From a virus, in the IMG/VR virus record IMGVR_UViG_3300006790_000052, positions 1 to 36,322 of that record: 36,322 bases of DNA; one strand, 5' to 3'. The notes beneath the pieces were generated by a model. That model worked only from the letters and a program-made list of their open reading frames with translations. It was not told the origin of the DNA and did no database searches. Shown piece after piece: positions 1 through 8,377 of this stretch. The stretch's first letter is position 1, and every line of letters starts with the position of its first letter. The position numbers were made by a program, and so were the translations under genes.

Positions 1-277
1 TGCCTGCCTCACATGCGTTCCTGCCCTCCATATCTGCCTCTTCTGCCCTCCGTGCCTGCCTGTCTGCATCTCCTCCGCGCATCTGCTGGCCTTCCGGCGT
101 TCCAGCGTTCCGGTGTGCGATGATCGGCATCGGTAGGCGAGTTGTTTCGGTCTGCTAATTTTCTGCAATGGTACAGGTTGGGCTTCGTATTACTTGATAC
201 CAAGTCCTGGTGTACAAGGCTGGTTTTTCCAAGGGGCTGGTATTGGGCTATGTGCGGGTGTTGTACTCAGGCTGGTG

Positions 278-293
278 TTGTACGGTCGTACAA
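278..293. promoter_or_regulatory. Inverted repeat TTGTACG-GT-CGTACAA, possible operator
   Basis: Two perfect 7-bp arms are separated by 2 nt, the size of a small dimeric operator. GTAC words recur nearby (213-216, 264-267 and 298-301). No promoter core was recognised beside it. The protein bound, if any, is unknown. Confidence 0.35.
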
Positions 294-352
294 GCTAGTA
301 CGTCTGTTTGGCTATGTTGCTATAAACCGATGTGGAAGATTCTGAAGCGGTG

Positions 353-421
353 TGGCAAAGACGCCGTTGAAGCCTACGGCAGGAGCAGAAGCGTAAGGCT
401 ATCGCTACGGCGTCTTTGCCA
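353..421. repeat. Long hairpin with perfect 15-bp arms
   Basis: TGGCAAAGACGCCGT at 353-367 is the exact reverse complement of 407-421. The 39-nt interior can extend the stem: AGCC/GGCT and TACG/CGTA pair around one bulged A. There is no T-tract on either side, so it is not a standard intrinsic terminator. It may be a structured RNA, a replication or packaging signal, or a processing site. Confidence 0.6.
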
Positions 422-732
422 AGTCGCGCTTTTTCCCTGACCGCTACAAACCGACGCGGTGAGTTCCTCGCTAGTGGCACGGCAAACACGCATCGTCTGC
501 CGATCTGAGAGCTACTATGCAACGCTGATGCGGCGCTGGAGGCCGACGCTTCTCTCTTTAAGCTACGTCGTGTCCTGTTGGCCTCGCCCAAGTTAGACCC
601 TATCACGACCAGAGGGGCGCTTCGGCTTACCCGACACCCCAAGACCGATACTTCCAACGCCAAATATACGAAGCCAACCGCCTGTCCGTCAAGCACTTTA
701 ACGCCTTGTAGCCCCCATTTTATAAACTTTTT

Positions 733-760
733 TTGCAGTGTATGCTATTTAGGGTATTAG
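733..760 (+). promoter_or_regulatory. Weak candidate late promoter
   Basis: TTGCAG (733-738), a 16-nt spacer and TATTAG (755-760) give a loose sigma-70 match about 32 nt ahead of the first late gene, just after an AT-rich stretch. Several other -10-like words overlap it, so the assignment is tentative. Confidence 0.28.
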
Positions 761-792
761 TGGTGCTACGTAGTATCAAGTATCTTTGCACC

Positions 793-1218
793 ATGGCAGA
801 AGAATTTACTCAAGAGACTTGGCCCAAGGACCGCTACCCGAATTTCGGTTTTAGCGAATTTTGCTGCACCCATACGGGCAAATGCGTAATGGACGAAGGG
901 CTGCTTGAGAAATTACAGCAAATACGATGGGCGCTGGGGTCGCCGCTTACGGTTACGAGTGGCTACCGCGACCCTAGCCACCCGATTGAAGCGGCTAAGA
1001 TTGCGGCTGGTGGACCGGGTGGAGCGCATACGACGGGCAAGGCGGTAGATATTGCCTGTGACCGCGAGTTTGCCTTCCAGGTGCTGTCTGCTGCTATCAA
1101 GGCGGGCTTTACCGGCATTGGCATCAAGCAGTCGGGGTCGGGCCGCTTTCTGCATCTGGATACGATTGGCCCGGAAGACAACTTCCATGTGCCGCGTCCG
1201 ACGATCTGGAGCTATTAA
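793..1218 (+). CDS. M15-family zinc D,D-peptidase, likely endolysin
   Basis: Predicted zinc peptidase that would cut the peptide stems of peptidoglycan. The 141-residue protein shows the M15 layout: an N-terminal substrate-binding segment with FSEF and a Cys-Cys pair (residues 20-25), the SGYRDP turn (56-61), the zinc-ligand block GAHTTGKAVDIA (H79, D86) and the final zinc ligand in RFLHLD (H121). There is no signal peptide, so release would need a holin; candidate small membrane proteins lie at 23.2-24.8 kb. The ATG at 793 is preferred over an upstream in-frame ATG at 733 because family similarity begins here, although no clear ribosome site precedes it. It is the first gene of the late run. 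A virion-associated role is possible. Confidence 0.88.
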   Translation: MAEEFTQETWPKDRYPNFGFSEFCCTHTGKCVMDEGLLEKLQQIRWALGSPLTVTSGYRDPSHPIEAAKIAAGGPGGAHTTGKAVDIACDREFAFQVLSAAIKAGFTGIGIKQSGSGRFLHLDTIGPEDNFHVPRPTIWSY

Positions 1219-1383
1219 GTGGCGAAGAAAGCCTTTTGGGACAAGGAAAACCCCAAGCGCAAGAGCAAGGGGCTGACAACCAAGCAGAAGGCTGCTGCCA
1301 AGGCACGGGCTAAACGAGCCGGGCGTCCATATCCGAATTTGGTGGACAACGCCGCCGTAGCCCGCAAGCGCAAAAAGCGGTAA
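1219..1383 (+). CDS. Small basic protein of 54 residues
   Basis: Begins at a GTG immediately after the peptidase stop and ends in TAATG, so its stop overlaps the start of the small terminase gene. The product is very Lys/Arg/Ala-rich (KQKAAAKARAKRAGRPYPN, ending RKRKKR). Short basic proteins with a GRPYPNLVDN-type segment occur next to terminase genes in other phages, and that is the only resemblance I recognise. It could bind nucleic acid. The flush junctions on both sides support translation. No function is assigned. Confidence 0.72.
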   Translation: MAKKAFWDKENPKRKSKGLTTKQKAAAKARAKRAGRPYPNLVDNAAVARKRKKR

Positions 1384-1844
1384 TGGCGCTATCTGAGTTA
1401 CAGCAGCAAGCCGTGCAGTTGGTCGTGTTGGACCGATGGAACCCCAACAAGGCCAACGACAAGATCGCCCGTACGCTGGACGTTGATAAGTCCACGGTCT
1501 TCCGCTGGCGGCAAAACGAGGAGTTCCAGCAAGCGCTTCAAGCGGAACTGGAGCGCGACAGGGCTGACTTTGACGAGGTGCCGTTGGCCTGGCGCAAGAA
1601 CCGGGTGCTGGCCCTCGAAGAGATCTACAACAAGATCGACGATGCCCGCGTGGCGTTGAAGCTGAAGGTGTTGAAAGAGATCCGCGAAGAGGTGGGCGAT
1701 CACCGCATCCAAGTCTCGCATACCGTAGAGGTCAAGGGGGCCGACTTACCCCCCAGAGCCAATAGTTACGAAGAATGGCTGAAACAAAACGAGCAAATGG
1801 TCGAGGCGCAATACAGCGCTATAACGGAGTCCGCATCCGAGTGA
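1383..1844 (+). CDS. terS: Terminase small subunit
   Basis: DNA-recognition subunit of the packaging motor. The 153-residue protein has an N-terminal helix-turn-helix at about residues 22-46 (NKANDKIARTLDVDKSTVFRW), then a charged helical region (DEVPLAWRKNRVLALEEIYNKI) expected to oligomerise, then an acidic C-terminal tail. Size, order and position just ahead of the large subunit fit a phage TerS. Its ATG overlaps the previous stop (TAATG), and its stop overlaps the next start (GTGA), implying coupled translation. The HTH is of the type also seen in transposase-like proteins, but the context decides. Confidence 0.83.
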   Translation: MALSELQQQAVQLVVLDRWNPNKANDKIARTLDVDKSTVFRWRQNEEFQQALQAELERDRADFDEVPLAWRKNRVLALEEIYNKIDDARVALKLKVLKEIREEVGDHRIQVSHTVEVKGADLPPRANSYEEWLKQNEQMVEAQYSAITESASE

Positions 1845-1975
1845 TTGAGCCGGGTGGACCGCGCCATGCCCGCCAGTATGTCCGGTCAAGCGATTACGGC
1901 GTCAACCGGATCTGGCCAACCGACTCGCGCAAGCCCGCCATATACCATGGCTGGCGCTCTGGACGGCGTAAATGA
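1841..1975 (+). CDS. Overlapping 44-residue gene between terS and terL
   Basis: Starts at GTG 1841 inside the terS stop (GTGA) and ends with a TGA overlapping the terL ATG (ATGA). It therefore exactly bridges the 127 nt between the two terminase genes. The product begins MIEPGGPRHARQYV and ends WRSGRRK, and is basic with several aromatic residues. I do not recognise the family. The double overlap is strong evidence that ribosomes pass through it to reach terL, so it may matter as a coupling gene, a small terminase accessory protein, or both. Confidence 0.65.
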   Translation: MIEPGGPRHARQYVRSSDYGVNRIWPTDSRKPAIYHGWRSGRRK

Positions 1976-3351
1976 CGTGGCGTCCACAGCCTGGCCCGCA
2001 GGAAAAGGCTATCCGCGCCTCGTTTGTCAACGAGCTATTCTTCGGCGGGGCACGCGGTGGCGGGAAAAGCGAGTTTTTGCTGGGCGACTTCTTAGCGGAT
2101 GTGGACACCTACGGTGAGCATTGGAAGGGGGTGCTGATTCGCCGCACCTACCCGGAGTTGGACGAGATCGTAGACCGCTCTCGCGTGATCTTCCGCGATG
2201 CGTACCCCGACGCTGAATACAAGGTCGGCACGCACCAATGGATTTTTAAAAACGGCGCTACGCTCAAGCTCCGGCACTTAGAAAACGAAGCGGACGCCGA
2301 CCATTTCCAGGGGCAGCAGTATACCTGGATCGGCTGGGACGAGTTGACCTCTTGGACGGACATGCGGGCCTATCACAAGCTGAAAGCCTGTTTGCGAACG
2401 GGCGCAGCCGAAGTGCCGACCAAGCGGATACGGGCCTCCGGCAACCCCGGTGGTCCGAACCATAACAACGTCAAGAGCTACTTCATTGATTCCGGCGACG
2501 AATCGTCTGTGATCGAGGGCGACGACGGCATGAGTCGGATGTATATCCGCAGCCTCGTTACCGACAACAAGATTTTGCTCCAACGCGACCCCGGCTACAT
2601 CAAGCGGTTGGAGGGCGTGGGTGACGAACAGTTGGTCAAGGCGTGGTTGGAAGGCGATTGGGACTCCTTCGTCGGCCAGTATTTCACCAACTGGAACGAG
2701 CAGCGCATTCTCGTATCTAGTTTTGAGATACCCTCGCATTGGCCGCTGTTCGGAGCAATGGACTACGGCGAAGCCAGTCCTACCAGTTTTGGGTTGTACA
2801 CGGTGGATTACGACGGCAACGTGTATCGCATTTGCGAATACTACCGCGCCAATGCTACCGCATCGCAGCACGCAGCCAACATTGTGGAGATGATCGAAAG
2901 CTGTCCGTTTACCGGAGGCCGCTATCCACAGGCTACCTACTGCGACCCATCCATGTTTGTGCGGCGAAGGCTGTCAGAGGTCATCAACCACTCTCCAGCA
3001 GACGTGTTTGCTGACCATGGCCTGTGGCTTACCAGAGCCAATAATGACCGGATCACCGGTTGGCGCGTGGTAAATGATGCTCTGATAAAGGAGCGCATCT
3101 ACGTGTTCAACGGGTGGAACGATGCCCTTTGCCGCACAATGCCTTCGCTGCCACGCAGCAACAAGAATCCAGAGGATCTGGATACAACGGCTGAAGACCA
3201 TGCAGCAGACGAGCTCCGCTACGCCATGATGCACGTCTACAAGCCGCACAAGCCCGAAGTAGAGGTGCCTTACGAAGGCACAGGGCAAGAGGCACTGGAT
3301 ATGTTGGAAACAGGCTACAGTATGCGCCATGGGCGCTATGCAGCGGCCTAA
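1972..3351 (+). CDS. terL: Terminase large subunit
   Basis: ATPase/nuclease motor that cuts and packages phage DNA. The 459-residue protein has a Walker A motif GGARGGGKS at residues 25-33, a Walker B-type YTWIGWDE at 117-124, an SGNPGG coupling segment near 156-161, and a C-terminal RNase H-like nuclease with acidic D264 (GAMDYG) and the DHAADELRY signature at 409-417. Length is normal for the family. The ATG at 1972 overlaps the preceding stop (ATGA). Neither a split nor an intein is visible. The terminase type cannot be fixed by eye, so the packaging mode (cos, pac or terminal repeats) remains open. Confidence 0.95.
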   Translation: MTWRPQPGPQEKAIRASFVNELFFGGARGGGKSEFLLGDFLADVDTYGEHWKGVLIRRTYPELDEIVDRSRVIFRDAYPDAEYKVGTHQWIFKNGATLKLRHLENEADADHFQGQQYTWIGWDELTSWTDMRAYHKLKACLRTGAAEVPTKRIRASGNPGGPNHNNVKSYFIDSGDESSVIEGDDGMSRMYIRSLVTDNKILLQRDPGYIKRLEGVGDEQLVKAWLEGDWDSFVGQYFTNWNEQRILVSSFEIPSHWPLFGAMDYGEASPTSFGLYTVDYDGNVYRICEYYRANATASQHAANIVEMIESCPFTGGRYPQATYCDPSMFVRRRLSEVINHSPADVFADHGLWLTRANNDRITGWRVVNDALIKERIYVFNGWNDALCRTMPSLPRSNKNPEDLDTTAEDHAADELRYAMMHVYKPHKPEVEVPYEGTGQEALDMLETGYSMRHGRYAAA

Positions 3352-3403
3352 CACTGCGGTCGGAGCGCTCATGCGTACCGGACCCAACTTAGGAGTAGTA
3401 ACG

Positions 3404-3523
3404 ATGCACGGATTCAACGGCACGCCGTCTACGACCAAGCCGAACAAGTCTGTCAAGGGCAGCGTGGTTAAGCAGAAGCCCGCCGGGTCGGACAACCTGA
3501 AGAAGGGCGGCAAGGGCAAGTAG
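3404..3523 (+). CDS. Small Lys/Gly-rich protein of 39 residues
   Basis: Starts at ATG 3404, 8 nt after an AGGAG ribosome site, and ends one base before the portal start. An in-frame ATG at 3329 would overlap terL and lacks such a site. The product begins MHGFNGTPSTTKPN and ends KKGGKGK; it looks disordered and basic. No family was recognised. It sits in the packaging/portal junction and could be a small DNA-binding or virion accessory protein. Confidence 0.6.
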   Translation: MHGFNGTPSTTKPNKSVKGSVVKQKPAGSDNLKKGGKGK

Positions 3524-3524
3524 G

Positions 3525-5561
3525 TTGAAGCAACGCGAGATCGAATACTGGCAGGGCGCGATTGAAAATAGCCGCAAGTACATGCGGACGCGCCACAAGA
3601 CGTGGAGAAGGCTGCTCAAGACGTACGAGCTAGACTTTGACGTGCCGGGTCTGGACGATGATAAGATCGTCAAGATCAGCCGCATGTATCCACTGGCCCG
3701 CCAGATCATCGCCAGCGTTTCGTTTAACTACCCCCACGTCTTCTTCAAGGTCGAAGAACCTGGCCGCGACTTTGCGGCTGAGATACTGGAGCGGGTAGCC
3801 AACGCCGCACTGGAGCAAATGGATGCCAAGCGCGAAGTGCAGCAAGCTATCTTTGACGCGCTCTTCTGCTCTGTGGGCTGGCTCAAGTTTGGCTACAACC
3901 CGCCCGGTGACAGCGACATCGTTGCGCCGTATACGATCAACGACGAGGCCGAAAACGACTTTCCGTATGTCCATCGGGTGTCGCCGTTCAACATCTTCGT
4001 TGATCCGCTGACCCCGCCGCACAAGCTATCGTCGGCCCGCTACGTCATTGAGAAGATGGTCGTGCCGCTGGAGTTTGTGCGCGAAGATACGCGCTTTGTC
4101 AACCGTCGTCAGATCCAACCGATGACCGATGAAGAGCGCAACGACACGTTCATCCAAGATTTCCAAGACGCTGAGTATTCGGATGAGCATGATGCGGTTC
4201 AGCACGCCAAGGTGCGCGGTCAGATGGTCTGTCTGTACGAGGTCCATGACCGACTCCACAAAAAGCGCATCACGTTTGCTGATGGGGTGACCGAGCCGAT
4301 TGAAGAGGTAGACCACCCGATGCTGGCTATGGAGCCTATCACGGCCCCTGACCCGTTTACGGGTGAGCCGATGATGACGGGTGAGTTTCAGCCCGCCGGT
4401 GGCTACTTGGTAGACGGCGGCTTTCCGTACTACGCGCTCAAGTTCGACCAGACCGAGCGGTCTTTCTACGGCGAACCGCCTATGGCCTACGTCGAGGACA
4501 CGCAGTCGCTCATCGTAGAGTCGGTGTCGCGTCGGGCTGACCTGCTCAAGCGCTTTCAGCGCATTGTGCTAGCCTCACGCAGAGAGCGCGAAGCCAACCA
4601 AGACATTGGCGACACGCTGGAGTCGGGCCGCGACGGCGAGATCATCTGGGTGGAAGACCCCAACTCGTCGATGCGCGAGATGAACTTCGGCAACCCGCCG
4701 CCCGACCAGTTGGGCATAGAGGCCGATGCGCGGTCTTACGAGGAACAGAGCCTCAACGTCAGCCAGTTGGCGATGGGGGGCGGTCCGAAGGTTACCGCTA
4801 CACAGGCCAGCCTACAGGCATCGTTCTCGCAGATCAACCGCGAGTGGATGCAACTGCGCGTAGCCGACTGCTACCGCACGATTGTCCGCAATACGCTGCG
4901 GATGATGGCCGATGCCCGCTACACGCCGGAAAGTTTCCTCATCAACGTGGCCCGCGACACCGAAGATCCGGTGTATGAGGCCGTGTCGGCAGACCTGTTG
5001 CGTATACGCTACAAGATCGACATCGAAGCCGGGTCAATGCAGCCGTTGACCGAGCAGTTAGAGCGCCAAGATGCGCTGCAACTGTTCAACATGACGATCA
5101 ACCTGCCCGAAATAAACCGCTTGGAAGCGATCAAGGGCTTGCTGGCTGCATTCCGGGTGCAAGACCCCGACAAATACCTGGGCAACCGCGAGGACGCCGA
5201 CACGATCAAAGCGGCCAACTTGGAAAATGTGGCGTATCTGGTCAACGGGGGCGATCCGGGCGTTACGCCCAACGAAAACCACCAACTCCATATCCAACTC
5301 CACAGCCAGATCACGCAGTTGCCGCAGTTCCAGCAGCTACTACCGGCCCAGCAGCAGCAGGTGCTACAGGTGGTGCAAGGCCACGTTGGTCAGCACCAGC
5401 AATTTTTGCAACAGATGGCCCAAGGGGTCGCCCCGGCGCAAGGAGGGGGCGCTGGTGGCGGCTCAGACCGCACTATGAGCGAGGGCAACATCATCTCACT
5501 GGTGAGAAGCCAAGCGCAAGAGGTCAGCCAAGAGTTGCAGCGTGCGCCAGGGCAAGGATAA
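3525..5561 (+). CDS. Portal protein
   Basis: Dodecameric head vertex through which DNA enters and leaves. The 678-residue protein directly follows terL and precedes scaffold and capsid. Its N-terminal half has portal-type features (RQIIASVSFNYPHVFFKVE; VNRRQIQP; a mixed wing/stem region), and the C-terminal 80 residues are Gln/Gly-rich (residues about 595-660), as expected for a barrel or tail extension. Translation starts at TTG 3525; no ATG lies in the first dozen codons, and the gene begins 1 nt after the preceding stop. The assignment rests on length, order and overall pattern, not on a single catalytic motif. Confidence 0.88.
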   Translation: MKQREIEYWQGAIENSRKYMRTRHKTWRRLLKTYELDFDVPGLDDDKIVKISRMYPLARQIIASVSFNYPHVFFKVEEPGRDFAAEILERVANAALEQMDAKREVQQAIFDALFCSVGWLKFGYNPPGDSDIVAPYTINDEAENDFPYVHRVSPFNIFVDPLTPPHKLSSARYVIEKMVVPLEFVREDTRFVNRRQIQPMTDEERNDTFIQDFQDAEYSDEHDAVQHAKVRGQMVCLYEVHDRLHKKRITFADGVTEPIEEVDHPMLAMEPITAPDPFTGEPMMTGEFQPAGGYLVDGGFPYYALKFDQTERSFYGEPPMAYVEDTQSLIVESVSRRADLLKRFQRIVLASRREREANQDIGDTLESGRDGEIIWVEDPNSSMREMNFGNPPPDQLGIEADARSYEEQSLNVSQLAMGGGPKVTATQASLQASFSQINREWMQLRVADCYRTIVRNTLRMMADARYTPESFLINVARDTEDPVYEAVSADLLRIRYKIDIEAGSMQPLTEQLERQDALQLFNMTINLPEINRLEAIKGLLAAFRVQDPDKYLGNREDADTIKAANLENVAYLVNGGDPGVTPNENHQLHIQLHSQITQLPQFQQLLPAQQQQVLQVVQGHVGQHQQFLQQMAQGVAPAQGGGAGGGSDRTMSEGNIISLVRSQAQEVSQELQRAPGQG

Positions 5562-5564
5562 GCG

Positions 5565-5969
5565 ATGGTACTCCACGACTACGAATGCAAAGAGTGCGGC
5601 CATCGGCAAATAGACGTGCCATCGGCCACTCATGCCCAGATACAGCGCATCATACCCTGCACGGAATGCAATGGCACAGCCCGGATGATCTTTGTCACCA
5701 GCAATTTCATCCACAACTCGCATTCGGGCATGTATGGCAAGTTCCACGCTGGATTTGGCGAGGTGGTTGAGTCCTACAGCCACAAGCAAGAATTGCTGAA
5801 GAAGTACAACGTAAGCGAAAGCGCCGATAGGGTTGGCGGCTCTCGCTCACACATTAGCTCTGAAGTCACTAACCCGGCTCCGCGCAATACCGACCCTGCC
5901 TTTTTTGGGAACACGCCCGAAGAGGCTGTCGCTGCTGCGGAGAAGGCGTATAACGAGGAGAACTCATAA
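5565..5969 (+). CDS. FmdB-type zinc-ribbon protein
   Basis: The 134-residue product opens with a zinc ribbon of the FmdB kind: CxxC at C8/C11 (YECKECGHRQ) and CxxC at C32/C35 (CTECNGTA), followed by a short strand. The remainder is polar and ends in an Ala/Glu-rich helix (EEAVAAAEKAYNEEN). An AGGA site precedes the ATG. Such ribbons bind zinc and often contact nucleic acid or protein. Here it sits between portal and scaffold, so a head-assembly or early regulatory role is possible, but nothing in the sequence fixes it. Confidence 0.72.
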   Translation: MVLHDYECKECGHRQIDVPSATHAQIQRIIPCTECNGTARMIFVTSNFIHNSHSGMYGKFHAGFGEVVESYSHKQELLKKYNVSESADRVGGSRSHISSEVTNPAPRNTDPAFFGNTPEEAVAAAEKAYNEENS

Positions 5970-5971
5970 GT

Positions 5972-6844
5972 ATGTCCGAAGCGGTCCTGGATCTGGACTC
6001 CGGCGCAGACGACTTGTCACCCGATGTGGGTTCATCAGAAGATCGGTCACCGAGCAATTCGGTTGAACTGTTTGGAGATGACACGCCCGCACCGGCACAG
6101 TCAGATAGCACTGGACACTCCGACAGCGAAACGTCGGATTTTGACCCGGAACGGCACGACTGGCTGAGAGGCGATGTCGGCGCAGTTCCAGATCAGTACA
6201 AGGGCTTGGTGCCGTTAGCCAAGAACCTACAAGCGCAGTTCACACGCACGCAGCAAGACTTGGCCGAGCAACGCCGTGAGCTACAAGCCCAGCAGAATGA
6301 ATGGGCCAACCGCTTGCAGCAAATGGCCGTGCCGCAACAGCCGGTAGTAGATCCGGTGCAGCAGATGCGGCAGAACCTGTCGGAAGAGGATGCGCGAGGC
6401 ATTGATGCCGTCGAGCAGATCATTCAGCACAGGGTCGGTGAGCGGATGCAAACGCTCCAAAGCCAGGTTGAGCAGTTGCAGCAACAGTTGTCGCACGCAA
6501 ACCAGTACGTCCAAAACCAGCAGACGGCCTACATCGGTCAGCAGGTGCAGGAAGCACGGGCGCAGTATGGCGACGACTTGGATCGCTACACCGATCAGAT
6601 TGTTGCGACGACCCGTATTAATAACCCCAATACGGGCCAGCCGTATACAGTCAGAGAGGCGTACGAGCTACACGCCGGTATCACCGCTCAAAGGGCTGCA
6701 CAGCTTAGAGAGAACGATACCCAAGCGCGTAGGACCAGCAAGCGTGCAGTGCGATCTACGCCAGAGGTTGACGCTAGCGAATCCGGTGGCCCTATGTCCG
6801 ACAACGAGGTGTTGTCGGGTCTAGCCAATCTAGGATTTGAATAG
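5972..6844 (+). CDS. Probable scaffolding protein
   Basis: Likely assembly scaffold for the procapsid. The 290-residue protein lies just upstream of the major capsid gene and has the usual make-up: an acidic, Ser/Asp-rich disordered N-terminus (residues 1-55), then a Gln/Glu-rich coiled-coil region (about 85-190, including LQSQVEQLQQQL), and a basic patch near the C-terminus (RRTSKRAVRS). It ends in a short hydrophobic GLANLGFE tail that could bind the capsid protein. A GAGGAGA ribosome site precedes the start. Identification is by position and composition. Confidence 0.78.
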   Translation: MSEAVLDLDSGADDLSPDVGSSEDRSPSNSVELFGDDTPAPAQSDSTGHSDSETSDFDPERHDWLRGDVGAVPDQYKGLVPLAKNLQAQFTRTQQDLAEQRRELQAQQNEWANRLQQMAVPQQPVVDPVQQMRQNLSEEDARGIDAVEQIIQHRVGERMQTLQSQVEQLQQQLSHANQYVQNQQTAYIGQQVQEARAQYGDDLDRYTDQIVATTRINNPNTGQPYTVREAYELHAGITAQRAAQLRENDTQARRTSKRAVRSTPEVDASESGGPMSDNEVLSGLANLGFE

Positions 6845-6857
6845 AGGATAATAAACC

Positions 6858-7847
6858 ATGGCAGCGACCAGCACGACCGAAACCTGGGACGCCGCTTGGA
6901 CATTGACCATGCGTGCCAAGCGCAAGGAGTTGACCGACAACTTCTTCGACGCTTACCCCACGCTTGACATGTTCCGCAGTGGCGGCGCCCTGGTCACCGA
7001 AAACGGTGGCAAAGAGATCCAGGTTGATTTGATGTATGCGGGCAATAGCGCCCAGTACTTCAGTGGCTACGATGTCCTTAATACGGACGCCGTAGATGGC
7101 ATCACGGCAGCTTTCTATCCGTTCCGCTACGCCGCTGTGCCTATCACGATCAACTACACCGAAGAGATGGAGAATCGCAAGAGCGATTCGGCCATGAAGC
7201 TCTTGGAAGCGAAGACCCGTCAGTCCATGCTGACCCTGCGCGACCAGATCAACTCTTCGATCTACAGCGCCCAGACCGGCAAAGCGCCGCTGGGTTTCCA
7301 GGACATCATTGCTGACGATCCGAGTTCGACGCCGACCACGCTGGGCGGCATCACGGTCAGCGGCAATAGCTGGTGGCAGAACAAGTCCAACAATGCCACC
7401 GCCGACACGTCGTTCAAAACCATTAGCGGCACGAACTTCTATGAAGGTATGCTGCGGATGGCAACGACCTGGAACGATGTCTCCGAAGGAAATGAGCAGC
7501 CTACCAATATCTTCACGACGAACGATATTTACGCTTCGTTTGAAGAGATCTTTGAAGGCACCGGCTACCAGCGCTTGAGCGCCAACGACGCTCCAGGTGT
7601 TGATGGTCGCTTGCCTTCGTTCCGTGGTATTCCGGTGCAGTATGACCGTGACTGCGGATCGGGCCGCATCTATTTCTTGAACACGGACTATCTGAAGCTC
7701 CACATTCAGTCCGGCATGAACTTCGCCAAGACGCCTTTCAAAGAGCCGTCGAATCAGATGGCGAAGGTTGCCTTTGTGGTTGTGGGTCTTCAGGTCACCA
7801 CCAACAATCGTCGCCGTCAAGGCGTCATTTACAACGTCACCGCCTAA
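6858..7847 (+). CDS. Major capsid protein
   Basis: Main shell subunit. The 329-residue protein follows the scaffold and shows an HK97-fold-like distribution: an N-terminal helical arm, a long spine-helix candidate (MENRKSDSAMKLLEAKTRQSMLTLRDQINSSIY), a central domain with Gly/Asn-rich loops, and a strand-rich C-terminus (VAFVVVGLQVTTNNRRRQGVIYNV). Codon use is very regular and rich in preferred codons, as expected for a highly expressed gene, and a purine-rich ribosome site (AGAGGA) precedes it. A decoration-like gene follows. There is no N-terminal protease-type propeptide and no separate head protease gene. Confidence 0.87.
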   Translation: MAATSTTETWDAAWTLTMRAKRKELTDNFFDAYPTLDMFRSGGALVTENGGKEIQVDLMYAGNSAQYFSGYDVLNTDAVDGITAAFYPFRYAAVPITINYTEEMENRKSDSAMKLLEAKTRQSMLTLRDQINSSIYSAQTGKAPLGFQDIIADDPSSTPTTLGGITVSGNSWWQNKSNNATADTSFKTISGTNFYEGMLRMATTWNDVSEGNEQPTNIFTTNDIYASFEEIFEGTGYQRLSANDAPGVDGRLPSFRGIPVQYDRDCGSGRIYFLNTDYLKLHIQSGMNFAKTPFKEPSNQMAKVAFVVVGLQVTTNNRRRQGVIYNVTA

Positions 7848-7862
7848 GAGGAGGGTTGAATA

Positions 7863-8366
7863 ATGTCTGATTTCAAGAAGACTCAGCCTGGCCTTATTGG
7901 TGGACAGGCGATTGATGAAACCAGTGCCACGCAGGAGCACCCGTTGGGTTCGATTGTTACTGCCGAGGACGTAGCCAGCACGGCGTACGGCGTCGGTGAG
8001 TTCATCTACCTCAAGGGTGTTGCCTCTACGGTGGTTGGTTCGGTTGTAACCTACGATGCCGGTGGATTTACCACCGCATTGGCTTCGGCTAACGCTGTTG
8101 GTCCGATTGCTGTCGCTATGAGCGCCAATGTTGCCGACCAGTATGGTTGGTATCAGATCGGTGGTCGTGGCGTAGTGAAGGGGCTGGCTAGCCTAGCCGC
8201 AGACGCGCTGTGTTACTTGACGGCCACGGCTGGCAGCGTTGATGACGCTGTTGTGGCTGGCGATGCCATTCACTTCATGGAAACCACGTCGGCACTTGAT
8301 ACGCCGTCATCCGGGTTGGCTGAAGTGACGATGACTCGCCCGTTTGTGACCAACGAGTCTAACTAA
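7863..8366 (+). CDS. Probable capsid decoration protein
   Basis: The 167-residue protein directly follows the major capsid gene behind a strong GAGGAGG site. It is rich in Gly, Ala, Val and Thr, with alternating strand-like segments (GEFIYLKGVASTVVGSVVTYDAGGFT; GWYQIGGRGVVKGLASL), a typical all-beta decoration or head-stabilising profile. Codon use resembles the capsid gene, so abundant synthesis is likely. The gene order scaffold-capsid-decoration is standard for tailed phages. A head-fibre role is possible. No family was named with certainty. Confidence 0.65.
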   Translation: MSDFKKTQPGLIGGQAIDETSATQEHPLGSIVTAEDVASTAYGVGEFIYLKGVASTVVGSVVTYDAGGFTTALASANAVGPIAVAMSANVADQYGWYQIGGRGVVKGLASLAADALCYLTATAGSVDDAVVAGDAIHFMETTSALDTPSSGLAEVTMTRPFVTNESN

Positions 8367-8377
8367 TAGCCCATGAT

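Larger units (their letters stand above)
1..792. other. Non-coding left end
   Basis: No convincing gene lies here. Positions 1-120 are rich in TGCC, CTGCC and CTCC words, a low-complexity pyrimidine-rich stretch on +. Positions 200-300 repeat GTAC- and GGCTGG-containing words and hold a small inverted repeat; 353-421 form a long hairpin. Positions 562-708 are open on + with coding-like residues ending at a TAG at 709-711, but contain no ATG, GTG or TTG start, so they may be a gene remnant. If the genome is circular, this stretch joins the repeat-rich right end and forms one regulatory or packaging region ahead of the late genes. Confidence 0.6.

Noticed and set aside
295-696. 133-codon open frame on the minus strand in the left region
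   Set aside because: Ser/Arg/Ala-rich composition, no ribosome site, and it runs through the 15-bp inverted repeat; looks like a shadow frame.
6792-7940. 382-codon minus-strand frame opposite the capsid gene
   Set aside because: Long open frame produced by the biased codon use of the highly expressed capsid gene on the other strand; no family features.
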